In this document: positions 1-13,119 of the stretch, piece after piece
Layout: each line of letters opens with the position of its first letter
Position numbering within the stretch: the stretch's first letter is position 1
Assembly (NCBI RefSeq): GCF_900156315.1
Contig: NZ_FTNI01000001.1
Location: 310,001 to 374,000 of the forward strand
Direction of reading: 5' to 3'
From: Microbispora rosea
GTDB lineage: Bacteria; Actinomycetota; Actinomycetes; Streptosporangiales; Streptosporangiaceae
DNA: 64,000 nt
Made by a program: the position numbers and the translations under genes
The notes under the pieces: generated by a model
What the model was told of the DNA's origin: nothing
What the model saw: the letters and a program-made list of their open reading frames with translations, nothing else
The model's database searches: none

Positions 1-1
1 C

Positions 2-1322
<1,321 letters not shown>

Positions 1323-1326
<4 letters not shown>

Positions 1327-2654
1327 GCACGTACGACCTTCACGAGGGGACTGTGACCACCATCCTCATCAGGGGCGCCCGGATCCTGGGCGGCGCCCCG
1401 AGCGACATCCTGCTGCGCGACGGCGTCGTGGCGGAGACCGGCGACCTCGCGGGCGCGAAGGCCGGCCATACGGTCGACGCCGACGGGCTGATCGCCCTGC
1501 CCGGCCTGGTCGACCTGCACACCCACCTGCGCGAGCCCGGCCGGGAGGACGCCGAGACCGTCGAGACCGGCACCCAGGCCGCGGCGCGGGGCGGATACAC
1601 CGCCGTCCACGCGATGGCGAACACCTCCCCGGTGGCCGACACCGCGGGCGTGGTGGAGCAGGTCTGGCGGCTCGGCCAGGAATTCGGGCACTGCGACGTG
1701 CAGCCCGTCGGCGCGGTGACCTCCGGCCTGGAGGGCCGCCAGCTGGCCGAGCTCGGCGCGATGGCGGACTCGGCGGCCCGCGTGCGGGTCTTCTCCGACG
1801 ACGGCAAGTGCGTGTCCGACGCGGTCCTGATGCGCCGGGCACTGGAGTACGTCAAGGCGTTCGGCGGCGTCGTCGCCCAGCACGCCCAGGAGCCCAGGCT
1901 GACCGAGGGCGCCCAGCTCAACGAGGGCGAGGTGTCGGCCAGGCTCGGCCTGACCGGCTGGCCGGCGGTCGCCGAGGAGGCGATCATCGCGCGCGACTGC
2001 CTGCTCGCCGCGCACGTCGGCTCCCGGCTGCACGTCTGCCACGTCTCCACCGCGGGCTCCGTCGAGATCATCCGCTGGGCCAAGTCGAAGGGCTGGGACG
2101 TGACCGCCGAGGTCACCCCCCACCACCTGCTGCTGACCGACTCCTGCGCGGAGAGGTCGCCGCTCGGGCCGTACAACCCGATCTACAAGGTGAACCCGCC
2201 GCTGCGCACCGCCGACGACGTGCGGGCGCTGCGCGAGGCGCTGGCCGACGGCACGATCGACTGCGTGGCCACCGACCACGCGCCCCACCCGGTCGAGGAC
2301 AAGGAGACCGAGTGGGGCGCGGCGGCCATGGGCATGATCGGCCTGGAGACGGCCCTGTCCGTGGTCCAGGAGGCCATGGTCGAGACCGGGCTGCTCGACT
2401 GGGCCGGCGTCGCCGACCGGATGTCCGCACGGCCGGCCAGGATCGGCCGGCTCGCCGGTCACGGCCGCCCGATCGAGGCCGGCGCCCCCGGCAACGTCAC
2501 GCTGTACGACCCGTCGGTCCGGCAGCCCGTGGACCCGTCCGCGATGGCGTCGAAGAGCCGCAACACCCCCTACGAGGGGCTGACCCTGCCCGGCCGCGTC
2601 GTCGCCACGTTCCTGCGCGGCCGCCCCACCGTTCTCGAAGGGAAGCTCGTATGA
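1323..2654 (+). CDS. pyrC: Dihydroorotase
   Basis: Dihydroorotase closes N-carbamoylaspartate to dihydroorotate. The metal-binding [10 protein letters not shown] motif (H66 and H68 from the first ATG) and the TDHAPH motif with a following [10 protein letters not shown] segment identify a class I amidohydrolase-type PyrC. Two starts are possible. ATG 1323 overlaps the pyrB stop and has GGAGG at 1312-1316. GTG 1353 gives the usual family N-terminus ([10 protein letters not shown]) and has an AGGGG just upstream. The coupling favours 1323, while homology would favour 1353. The stop overlaps the carA ATG (2651). Confidence 0.95.
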
Positions 2655-3761
2655 CAGCCCTGCTCGTGCTCGAGGACGGACGCGTCTTCGAGGGAACGCC
2701 GTACGGCGCCGTGGGCGAGACGTTCGGCGAGATGGTCTTCAACACCGGCATGACCGGCTACCAGGAGACGCTCACCGACCCCTCCTACCACCGCCAGATC
2801 GTGGCGATGACCGCCCCCCACATCGGCAACACCGGTGTCAACGACGAGGACCCCGAGTCCCGCAGGGTCTGGGTCGCGGGCTACGTGGTGCGCGAGCCGT
2901 CCCGGATCCCGTCGAACTGGCGTTCCCGCAGGACGCTCGACGACTACCTGCGCGACCAGGGCGTGGTCGGCATCGCGATGCCCGGCACCCGGGCTCTCAC
3001 CCGCCACCTGCGCGAGCGCGGCGCGATGCGCGCGGGGATCTTCAGCGAGGGCGGCGAGCTCGCCGACCTGGTCGAGCGGGTGCGGCGCTCGCCCGGCATG
3101 GAGGGCGCCGACCTTGCCCGCGAGGTCAGCACGGCCGAGCCGTACGTCGTCCCGGCGCGTGGCCGCAAGCGCTTCACCGTCGCCGCGGTCGACCTGGGCA
3201 TCAAGGCGATGACGCCGGAGCGGATGTCCGAGCGGGGCTGCGAGGTGCACGTGCTGCCCGCCACGGCCAAGGCGGCCGACATCCTCGCCCTCAACCCGGA
3301 CGGCGTCTTCTTCTCCAACGGCCCTGGCGACCCCGCGACGGCCGATTACGCGGTCGAGTCGCTGCGCGAGGTGCTGGGCGAGGGCGTGCCGTTCTTCGGC
3401 ATCTGCTTCGGCAACCAGATCCTCGGCCGGGCGCTCGGCCTCGGCACCTACAAGCTGCGCTACGGCCACCGCGGGGTGAACCAGCCGGTGCAGGACCGCA
3501 GGACCGGCAAGGTCGAGATCTCCGCGCACAACCACGGCTTCGCCGTGCGCGCGCCGCTCGACGGGCCCTTCGAGACCCCGTACGGCGCGGCCGAGGTCAG
3601 CCACGTCAACCTCAACGACGACTGCGTGGAGGGGCTGCGCCTGCTGGACCGCCCCGCGTTCAGCGTGCAGTACCACCCCGAGGCGGCCGCCGGCCCGCAC
3701 GACGCCGCCTACCTGTTCGACGAGTTCTGCCAGCTGATGGACGACAAGAAGGGGGCCAAGG

Positions 3762-3769
<8 letters not shown>
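2651..3769 (+). CDS. carA: Carbamoyl-phosphate synthase small (glutaminase) subunit
   Basis: CarA hydrolyses glutamine and channels ammonia to CarB for carbamoyl phosphate, which feeds both pyrimidines and arginine. The N-terminal CPSase small-chain domain (residues 1 to about 150) is followed by a class I glutamine amidotransferase domain with nucleophile C252 in FFGICFGNQ and H342/E344 in YHPEA. The 372-residue length is normal. I start at ATG 2651 because it overlaps the pyrC stop (ATGA) and gives the standard N-terminus; the open frame extends further upstream but has no coding character there. It overlaps carB by 8 nt. Confidence 0.97.
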
Positions 3770-7040
<3,271 letters not shown>

Positions 7041-7053
7041 ACGCGGAGGGCGC

Positions 7054-7125
7054 GCTGGCAATCTGGACTGAGGAGCGAGGGGAGCGAGGTACGAGCGACC
7101 CGGAGCGACGAAGGAAGATGCCAGC
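7054..7125. repeat. Imperfect inverted repeat with GAGCGA units between carB and pyrK
   Basis: GCTGGCAATCT at 7054-7064 pairs with AGATGCCAGC at 7116-7125 (one bulged A). The roughly 50 nt between the arms hold four GAGCGA units. A further GCGAGCGGAGCGAGCGC block follows at about 7144-7160. The arms could form a long stem-loop inside the pyr mRNA, acting as an attenuator or processing site, or the block could be a dispersed intergenic repeat. A related GCGAAGCGAGCGAATC block occurs between ribBA and ribH at about 36936. Confidence 0.5.
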
Positions 7126-7173
7126 CTAGGCGCCCGGAGCCGCGCGAGCGGAGCGAGCGCAAAGGAGTGGAGA

Positions 7174-8031
7174 GTGGCCGGCAGTCCGGTTCAGGTCACG
7201 GGAACGGTGCTGACGACGCGCCGCGTGGACGCCTACCATGCGCTCACGGTCGTCGCGCCGGGAATCGCCGACCGGTTCCGGCCCGGCCACTTCGTCACGG
7301 TCGCCGTCGGAGGCCGCGACTCCTCCATGCTCACCCGGCGGGCCTTCACGATCCACGATGTGAAGCCGGACTACGGTGGCACGGTGGAGCTCGTCTTCGG
7401 CGTGCGCGGTGCCGGGACGGCCTGGCTCGCCGATCTGCGGGCGCGCGACACGCTCGACCTGGTCGGCCCGCTCGGCCGTCCTTTCCCCCTGCCCCGCGAC
7501 CCCTGCACCTGCGTACTGGTCGGCGACGAGCACGGAGCGGCGGCGCTGTTCGCGCTCGCGGACGCGCTGCAGCAGCGGGGCTGCCGCGTCGACTTCGTGC
7601 TCGGGGCGCCGTCGGCCGACCGGGTCTTCGGGGCGCTGCGGGCCCGCAGGATGGGCGAGACGACCACGCTGACGACCGAGGACGGCTCACTGGGCATGCG
7701 CGGCAGGGTGACCGACGTGCTGCCCGGCGTGATCGCCGACGCGCGGGCCGACGCGGTCTACGCGTGCGGGCCGATGGAGATGCTGCGCGGCGTCACGACG
7801 GTCGCCGTCGAGTTCGACATCCCCGTGCAGGTGGCCGTGGAGGAGTCCATGGCCTGCGGCATCGGCGTCTGCATGACGTGCGTGGTCCCGGTCATCGGCG
7901 ACGACGGCGTGACCCGCATGGTCCGCGCCTGCACGGAGGGGCCGGTGTTCCGGGGCGAGCGGGTGCGGTTCGACGACGTCGGGACGATCCCGTTCGACGC
8001 GCTCGGCGCGCCCGGCGGACGGCATGCCTGA
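7174..8031 (+). CDS. pyrK: Dihydroorotate dehydrogenase electron-transfer subunit (PyrK-type)
   Basis: PyrK carries electrons from PyrD through FAD and a [2Fe-2S] cluster to NAD in class 1B dihydroorotate dehydrogenases. The flavin-reductase-like FAD motif RRAFTI lies at residues 55-60. The four cluster cysteines are C228, C233, C236 and C253. The nucleotide-binding loop, normally GGGxG, reads GDEHG at 117-121, so NAD binding may be altered. GTG 7174 is chosen because AAAGGAG (7161-7167) is well placed. The gene precedes pyrD by 21 nt. Confidence 0.88.
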   Translation: MAGSPVQVTGTVLTTRRVDAYHALTVVAPGIADRFRPGHFVTVAVGGRDSSMLTRRAFTIHDVKPDYGGTVELVFGVRGAGTAWLADLRARDTLDLVGPLGRPFPLPRDPCTCVLVGDEHGAAALFALADALQQRGCRVDFVLGAPSADRVFGALRARRMGETTTLTTEDGSLGMRGRVTDVLPGVIADARADAVYACGPMEMLRGVTTVAVEFDIPVQVAVEESMACGIGVCMTCVVPVIGDDGVTRMVRACTEGPVFRGERVRFDDVGTIPFDALGAPGGRHA

Positions 8032-8052
8032 GCCGGGGCGGGGGAGGCGGCC

Positions 8053-9027
8053 GTGACCGCCGACCTGCGGACCTACCTGGCCCATGTGGAGCTGCCCAAC
8101 CCCGTGCTGACCGCCTCGGGCTGCGGCGGGACCGGCCGCGAGCTGGCCCAGTTCTCCGACGTCCACCGGCTGGGCGCGTTCGTCACCCGGTCGATCACCA
8201 TGGCCCCGCGCGCGGGACGGCCCACGCCGCGGATGGCCGAGACCCCCTCCGGGCTGCTGAACGCCGTGGGCCTGCAGGGCCCGGGCGTCGAGGCGTTCCT
8301 GGAGCGCGAGCTGCCCTGGCTGGCCGAGCGCGGAGCCCGCACGGTCGTGTCGATCGGAGGCGGCACCGTGACCGAGTACACCGCGCTGGCGCGGCGGCTG
8401 GCCGGCGTCGACGGCATCACCGCCGTGGAGATCAACCTGTCGTGCCCGAACGTCGAGGATCGCGGCAGGGTGTTCGCCCGCGACGGGGCCGCCGCGGCGG
8501 AGGTCGTGGCCTCGGTGCGCGCGGCCACGCCGTACGAGGTGCCGGTGATCGCCAAGCTGTCCCCGGACGTGGCGGACGTCGTCGCGGTCGCGCGCGCGTG
8601 CGTGGACGGCGGCGCCGACGCCCTCGCGATGATCAACACTCCGGTCGGGATGAGCATCGACGTGGACACGATGCGTCCCTCGCTCGCGGCCGGCACCGGC
8701 GGCCTGTCCGGCCCCGCCGTACGGCCCCTGGCGGTGCGCTGCGTGTGGCAGGTGCACGCGGCGCTGCCCGGAGTGCCGATCATCGGCATGGGCGGCGTGA
8801 CGACGGGCAGGGATGCCCTTGAGCTCGTCCTGGCGGGCGCCTGCGCCGTCGCGGTGGGCACGGCCCTGTTCCACGACCCCTACGCCTGCCCGCGCGTGCT
8901 GAGGGAGCTTGAGGAGCTTCTGCAGGAGCGCGGGTTCGACCGGCTCGCCGACGCCGTGGGCCTGGCCCACCGCCCGGCGGGCGCGCAACCACGAACACGC
9001 ACAGATCTCGAGGAGAGTTCGCTTTGA
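8053..9027 (+). CDS. pyrD: Dihydroorotate dehydrogenase, class 1B catalytic subunit
   Basis: This FMN enzyme oxidises dihydroorotate to orotate. The 324-residue TIM barrel contains the class 1 active-site segment EINLSCPNVE, with cysteine as catalytic base, where class 2 enzymes have serine. IGMGGVTTGRDA near residue 245 is the FMN-phosphate loop. The pairing with pyrK directly upstream supports class 1B. The GTG start at 8053 follows GGGGAGG. The TGA overlaps the TTG start of pyrF (TTGA, 9024-9027). Confidence 0.95.
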   Translation: MTADLRTYLAHVELPNPVLTASGCGGTGRELAQFSDVHRLGAFVTRSITMAPRAGRPTPRMAETPSGLLNAVGLQGPGVEAFLERELPWLAERGARTVVSIGGGTVTEYTALARRLAGVDGITAVEINLSCPNVEDRGRVFARDGAAAAEVVASVRAATPYEVPVIAKLSPDVADVVAVARACVDGGADALAMINTPVGMSIDVDTMRPSLAAGTGGLSGPAVRPLAVRCVWQVHAALPGVPIIGMGGVTTGRDALELVLAGACAVAVGTALFHDPYACPRVLRELEELLQERGFDRLADAVGLAHRPAGAQPRTRTDLEESSL

Positions 9028-9722
9028 CTACGCCCGCTCCCATCGCCGTCGCCCTGGACGCGCCCGACATGGAGACCGCGGCCCGCTGGGCCGGCCTGGT
9101 GACCCCGCACGTCTCCACGGTGAAGGTGGGGCTGGAGCTCTACCTGCGGCACGGGCCCGACGTGATCGCCTCGGTGCGCGGCGCGAGCGGTGTGCAGGTC
9201 TTCCTGGACCTCAAGCTGCACGACATCCCGAACACCGTCGCCGCGGCCGCCCGGGCGGTCGCCCGGCTCAAGCCGACGTACCTCACCGTGCACGCCGCGG
9301 GGGGCCCGGCGATGGTCAGGGCGGCCGTCGAGGCGGCCCCCAACACCCAGATAGCGGCCGTGACGCTCCTGACGTCGCTTTCCGAGGCCGATCTCCGCGA
9401 GATCGGCATCCAGGGACCCCCTGCGGACGTCGCGCGCCGTATGGCCGCCGTGGCCGTCGGGGCGGGCGCCCAGGCCCTCGTCTGCTCGCCCAGGGAGGTC
9501 GCCGCCGTACGCGCGGAGGTCGGCCCGGACGTGACATTGATCACTCCCGGCGTACGGCCCGCGGGCGCCGACACCCAGGACCAGGCGCGGGTGGCCACGC
9601 CGGAGGACGCGATCGCCCAGGGGGCCGATCTCCTCGTGATCGGACGGCCCATCACGGGGGCGCCCGACCCGGGGGCGGCGGCCGCCGGGATCGCCGCCGC
9701 GCTGCGCCGCGTGAGCCCCTGA
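9024..9722 (+). CDS. pyrF: Orotidine 5'-phosphate decarboxylase
   Basis: PyrF catalyses the last step to UMP. The VALDAPD start and the LDLKLHDIPNTV segment carry the DxKxxDI catalytic motif of class 1 OMP decarboxylases, and TPGVRP is the phosphate loop. It begins with a rare TTG at 9024 that overlaps the pyrD stop and has GAGGAGAG at 9010-9016, so translational re-initiation is likely. The 232-residue length is normal. No orotate phosphoribosyltransferase (pyrE) lies in the window; it is usually elsewhere in actinobacteria. GCGAGCGCTCGC, a 12-bp palindrome, follows the stop. Confidence 0.95.
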   Translation: MTTPAPIAVALDAPDMETAARWAGLVTPHVSTVKVGLELYLRHGPDVIASVRGASGVQVFLDLKLHDIPNTVAAAARAVARLKPTYLTVHAAGGPAMVRAAVEAAPNTQIAAVTLLTSLSEADLREIGIQGPPADVARRMAAVAVGAGAQALVCSPREVAAVRAEVGPDVTLITPGVRPAGADTQDQARVATPEDAIAQGADLLVIGRPITGAPDPGAAAAGIAAALRRVSP

Positions 9723-9782
9723 GCGAGCGCTCGCCGGCCTGGGACGCCGTCACCATGCGTCATCCCGCTCCGGGCCTGCTGA

Positions 9783-9859
9783 GGCGGTTTTGATCTACGA
9801 AGAGTGACTTTTCCAATACCAAAAGTAGTAAAATCAATTTTGTGGTCCGAGAAACCGCC
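9783..9859. repeat. AT-rich inverted-repeat block upstream of mihF
   Basis: GGCGGTTT (9783-9790) pairs with AAACCGCC (9852-9859) across an AT-rich loop unusual for this genome. Inside it, ACTTTT and AAAAGT form a second short repeat. It lies between the pyrF stop and the likely mihF promoter. It could terminate the pyr operon or act as an upstream binding region for a nucleoid protein, possibly mIHF itself. Confidence 0.45.
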
Positions 9860-9866
9860 CTTGACG

Positions 9867-9895
9867 TTGCCGTTACGGCCAAGACCAGCTAGTTT
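9867..9895 (+). promoter_or_regulatory. Candidate promoter of mihF-gmk-rpoZ
   Basis: TTGCCG at 9867-9872 is separated by 17 nt from TAGTTT at 9890-9895, close to the housekeeping consensus. Transcription would start near 9902, about 40 nt before the GTG of mihF. A TTGACG at 9861 is better as a -35 but its spacing would be 23 nt. Confidence 0.5.
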
Positions 9896-9941
9896 CCCCT
9901 CCCGTCCGAGTACATCGACAAGAAATTCGAGGTGACCCGGC

Positions 9942-10265
9942 GTGGCTCTTCCTCCCCTGACCCCCGAGCAGCGCGCCGCAGCTCTTGAGAAGGCTGCCAA
10001 GGCACGCAAGGAGCGTGCCGAGGTCAAGAACCGGCTCAAGCACGGCGCGGTTTCTCTGGCTGAGGTGCTGAAGGATGGGCAGACCGACGACGTCATCGGC
10101 AAGATGAAGGTCTCGGCTCTGCTGGAGTCGCTCCCTGGCGTCGGCAAGGTCCGCGCCAAGCAGCTCATGGAGCGCCTTGGTATCGCCGAATCCCGCCGCG
10201 TGCGGGGTCTCGGCGCCAACCAGCGCGCCTCCCTGGAGCGCGAGTTCGGCGGCGCCGAGAGCTGA
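9942..10265 (+). CDS. mihF: Integration host factor, actinobacterial type (mIHF/sIHF)
   Basis: This small DNA-binding and DNA-bending protein of actinobacteria is a nucleoid-associated protein unrelated to E. coli IHF. The 107 residues have a charged helical N-terminus (residues 1-45) and the C-terminal helix-two-turn-helix with [22 protein letters not shown]. The GTG at 9942 follows GAGGTG at 9929-9934. It lies immediately upstream of gmk and rpoZ, the conserved actinobacterial order. Confidence 0.95.
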   Translation: MALPPLTPEQRAAALEKAAKARKERAEVKNRLKHGAVSLAEVLKDGQTDDVIGKMKVSALLESLPGVGKVRAKQLMERLGIAESRRVRGLGANQRASLEREFGGAES

Positions 10266-10312
10266 TCTCGGCGGCGTACGAGCGAGTTACACGGGGGTAC
10301 GGAGTGACCGAC

Positions 10313-10948
10313 ATGTCCCGGTCCGCTGGAGATCGGGCCCACGAGGCAGTCGCGACCAGCGGGTTCAGGACACACGGCGGTGACTCCATGCCCCGCCCGC
10401 GCCTGACGGTCCTGTCCGGTCCGTCGGGTGTGGGGAAGTCCACGGTCGTCGCCGAGCTCCGGCGGTCCCACCCCGAGGTGTGGCTGTCGGTCTCGGTGAC
10501 AACCCGGAAGCCCCGCCCGGGGGAGCAGCACGGCGTGGAGTACTTCTTCGCCGGCAACGACGAGTTCGACGGGCTCGTCGCCTCCGGTGAGCTTCTGGAG
10601 TGGGCCGAGTTCGCCGGCAACCGGTACGGCACGCCCAGAGGGCCGGTGCTGGAGAAGCTGGCGGCGGGCGTCCCCACCCTTCTGGAGATCGACCTGCAGG
10701 GCGCCAGGCAGGTGCGCACGACGATGCCCGATGCCCTGCTGGTGTTCCTCGCCCCGCCGAGCTGGGAGGAGCTGGAGCGGCGGCTGCGCGGCCGCGGCAC
10801 CGAGCCCCCCGACGTGATCGCCCGGCGCCTGGAGATGGGCCGGGTCGAGCTGGCGGCGGAGAAGGAGTTCGACCTCACGATCGTCAACACGTCCGTCAAG
10901 GACGTGTGCCACCGGCTGATAACCTTGATGGGAAACTCACCTAGCTAG
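10313..10948 (+). CDS. gmk: Guanylate kinase
   Basis: Gmk phosphorylates GMP to GDP. The P-loop GPSGVGKST and the GMP-binding segment [10 protein letters not shown], followed by G-x-x-Y-x-F, are clear. Three starts are possible. ATG 10313 has GGAG at 10301-10304 at an 8-nt spacing and is preferred. GTG 10304 is immediately upstream. ATG 10388 would give the compact family N-terminus ([11 protein letters not shown]). The extra N-terminal residues look unstructured, as often seen in actinobacterial homologs. Confidence 0.93.
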   Translation: MSRSAGDRAHEAVATSGFRTHGGDSMPRPRLTVLSGPSGVGKSTVVAELRRSHPEVWLSVSVTTRKPRPGEQHGVEYFFAGNDEFDGLVASGELLEWAEFAGNRYGTPRGPVLEKLAAGVPTLLEIDLQGARQVRTTMPDALLVFLAPPSWEELERRLRGRGTEPPDVIARRLEMGRVELAAEKEFDLTIVNTSVKDVCHRLITLMGNSPS

Positions 10949-10961
10949 GGGAATCACTGAC

Positions 10962-11225
10962 GTGGCAAGCAGCTCCGCCTACGCGGAAGGCATCACCAAC
11001 CCGTCGATCGACGCGCTTCTCGACATCGTCGACAGCAAGTACAGCCTCGTGATCATGGGTGCGAAGCGGGCGCGCCAGATCAACGCCTACTACTCGCAGC
11101 TCGGCGAGGGCCTGCTGGAGTACGTGGGGCCCCTCGTGGAGACCCACGCCCAGGAGAAGCCGCTGTCCATCGCCCTGCGCGAGGTCTCCGAGGGCCTGCT
11201 CACCTCTGAGCCCATCGAGGGCTGA
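10962..11225 (+). CDS. rpoZ: RNA polymerase omega subunit
   Basis: Omega helps assemble and stabilise RNA polymerase. The 87-residue protein has the conserved block [20 protein letters not shown], followed by the GAKRARQIN segment that contacts beta-prime. The GTG start at 10962 follows AGGGGAA near 10947-10953. It sits 13 nt after gmk and 14 nt before coaBC. Confidence 0.96.
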   Translation: MASSSAYAEGITNPSIDALLDIVDSKYSLVIMGAKRARQINAYYSQLGEGLLEYVGPLVETHAQEKPLSIALREVSEGLLTSEPIEG

Positions 11226-11239
11226 GCACCGCCTCCGTC

Positions 11240-12517
11240 ATGACGTCTGTCGTGCTGGGCGTGAGCGCCGGCATCGCGGTCTACAAGTCCTGCGAGCTGC
11301 TGCGCCTGTTCACCGAGTCGGGACACGACGTGCGCGTCGTGCCGACCCGGGACGCGCTGCGGTTCGTCGGCGAGCCGACCTGGGCCGCGCTGTCGGGCAA
11401 TCCGGTGACCACCGAGGTGTGGGAGTCGGTGCACGAGGTGCCGCACGTGCGCATCGGGCAGTCCGCCGACCTGGTGGTCGTCGCCCCGGCGACGGCGGAC
11501 GTGCTGGCCCGCGCCGCGCACGGCATGGCCAACGACCTGCTCACCAACACCCTGCTCACGGCGCGGTGCCCGGTGGTGTTCGCGCCCGCGATGCACACCG
11601 AGATGTGGGAGCACCCGGCCACGCGGGCGAACGTGGCGACCCTGCGCGAGCGCGGCGCGATCGTGATCGAGCCCGCCGTCGGCAGGCTCACCGGAGCCGA
11701 CACCGGTCCCGGGCGGCTGCCCGACCCCGCCGAGATCTTCGAGGTGTGCCGCCGTGTGCTGGCGGGGCGGCGCGAGGACCTGGCCGGCCGGCACGTCGTC
11801 GTCTCCGCCGGAGGCACCCGCGAGGCGATCGACCCCGTGCGCTTCATCGGCAACCGGTCCTCAGGGCTGCAGGGATACGCCCTCGCCCGTACGGCCGTCG
11901 CCCGGGGCGCGGAGGTCACGCTGGTGGCGGCGAACGTGGCGCTGCCCGATCCCGCGGGCGCGAAGGTCGTCCGGGTCGAGTCGGCGCGGCAACTGCGCGA
12001 CGCGGTCCTGACGGCGGCCGAGCACGCCGACGCGGTCGTCATGGCCGCCGCGGTCGCGGACTTCCGGCCCGTACGGCAGAGCGACACGAAGATCAAGAAG
12101 TCGTCCGCCGAGCCCGATCCGATCCATCTGGCGAAAAATCCAGACATCCTGGCCGAGCTGGGGGAGATCCGCCGGTCCGGGCGGGAGGCGTACGCCGCGG
12201 CGGCGGGTGACGGGCGCGAGACCGGCGACGGGCCTGACGCCCGCGAGGCGGCCGGGGCCGGCGGGCCGCGTCCGCGGGTGATCGTGGGATTCGCGGCGGA
12301 GACCGACGACGTCCTGGCCAACGGCAGAGCCAAGCTGGAACGCAAGGGCTGCGACCTGCTCGTGGTGAACCAGGTCGGGGAGAATCTGGCGTTCGGCACG
12401 CCGGACAACGCGGCCGTCGTCCTCACGGCGGAGGGCGGATCCGTGGAGATTCCGAGGGGTCCCAAAGAGGATCTGGCCGACGTAGTGTGGGATTTGGTGG
12501 CGCAGCGTCTCGCCTGA
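11240..12517 (+). CDS. coaBC: Bifunctional phosphopantothenoylcysteine decarboxylase/phosphopantothenate-cysteine ligase
   Basis: The fused enzyme makes 4'-phosphopantetheine for coenzyme A. The N-terminal CoaC flavoprotein domain (residues 1 to about 180) contains the APATADVLARAAHGMANDLL region, and the CoaB Rossmann domain (about 190-425) contains VSAGGTREAIDPVR and KLERKGCDLLVVNQ. Residues about 313-346 are an Ala/Gly-rich, probably disordered insertion just before the VIVGFAAETDD strand. ATG 11240 has no strong ribosome site, so coupling to rpoZ is possible. Confidence 0.95.
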   Translation: MTSVVLGVSAGIAVYKSCELLRLFTESGHDVRVVPTRDALRFVGEPTWAALSGNPVTTEVWESVHEVPHVRIGQSADLVVVAPATADVLARAAHGMANDLLTNTLLTARCPVVFAPAMHTEMWEHPATRANVATLRERGAIVIEPAVGRLTGADTGPGRLPDPAEIFEVCRRVLAGRREDLAGRHVVVSAGGTREAIDPVRFIGNRSSGLQGYALARTAVARGAEVTLVAANVALPDPAGAKVVRVESARQLRDAVLTAAEHADAVVMAAAVADFRPVRQSDTKIKKSSAEPDPIHLAKNPDILAELGEIRRSGREAYAAAAGDGRETGDGPDAREAAGAGGPRPRVIVGFAAETDDVLANGRAKLERKGCDLLVVNQVGENLAFGTPDNAAVVLTAEGGSVEIPRGPKEDLADVVWDLVAQRLA

Positions 12518-12585
12518 CCTTCGTGTGGTGCCGGCGCGGGCGCCCGCCCCGCCCCCACAGGTCGTGCAGCGAGGGAGCGATCGCC

Positions 12586-12954
12586 ATGCCGGTGTCCGCC
12601 ACGATCAGGGAGCGCTGCCGGGCGATGCTCGGCCCCGGCGAGGACATCCGCTACGTGTTCCGCGCGGTGGCCCTGCCGCCTCCCGCCACGATCGGTTTCC
12701 TCGTCGTGGTGACGGACCGGTCGATCACCCTGCTGTCCACCAAGATGTTCAGCAGGGACGAGCCGTCGGGGGTGTGGGCACGTTACCCCCGCCGCACCCG
12801 CCTCGGGCCGGTCGAGTTCGGGTCGGGGCCCCGCATCGAGATCGGCGGCATGACCCTGGAGGTCGACGACGAGTACGCCGCGGTGGTTGCGGCGGCGGAC
12901 GCGGAGGCGTTCTCGCCCGGTGACCTGCCCAGAGATCCCCTGCCCGACCTCTGA
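12586..12954 (+). CDS. Small protein of unknown function, PH-like (YokE-type) fold suspected
   Basis: I do not recognise a named family. The 122 residues run as a short helix, then repeated beta-strand patterns (FLVVVTDRSITLLST, RIEIGGMTLEVDD), resembling bacterial PH-like domains that contain a ...TDRSI... strand. There is no signal peptide or membrane segment. ATG 12586 is preferred because GAGGGA at 12571-12576 precedes it; an upstream ATG at 12487 would overlap coaBC. It lies between coaBC and metK. Confidence 0.7.
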   Translation: MPVSATIRERCRAMLGPGEDIRYVFRAVALPPPATIGFLVVVTDRSITLLSTKMFSRDEPSGVWARYPRRTRLGPVEFGSGPRIEIGGMTLEVDDEYAAVVAAADAEAFSPGDLPRDPLPDL

Positions 12955-13025
12955 CACTCCGTGCGCGGGCCGCCGATCCTGCGACCCGACCCCGGATGGC
13001 TTCGCGGCTCCGCAGCGCCTGGGGC

Positions 13026-13031
13026 TAGACT
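13026..13031 (+). promoter_or_regulatory. Candidate -10 box of metK
   Basis: TAGACT matches the actinobacterial -10 consensus and would start transcription near 13038, just before the leader hairpin. No convincing -35 hexamer is visible at the usual distance. Confidence 0.4.
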
Positions 13032-13043
13032 CGCGTGAGCATC

Positions 13044-13083
13044 GAGTGGCCGCGGTGGGGCTGGGCTCTACCGCCGGCCACTC
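13044..13083 (+). promoter_or_regulatory. Hairpin in the metK leader
   Basis: GAGTGGCC (13044-13051) pairs with GGCCACTC (13076-13083), and the stem can extend through GCGGT/ACCGC with one bulge. It occupies most of the short predicted leader and ends directly before ATG 13084. It does not match the SAM-I, SAM-II or SAM-IV consensus as I know them, so it may control stability or translation rather than be a known riboswitch. Confidence 0.45.
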
Positions 13084-13119
13084 ATGGACGTCAGCAGCCG
13101 CTGCATGAGGAGCCCTGAG

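Noticed and set aside
12979-13119. Possible SAM riboswitch upstream of metK
   Set aside because: The hairpin is clear but the conserved SAM-I, SAM-II and SAM-IV core sequences are not visible.
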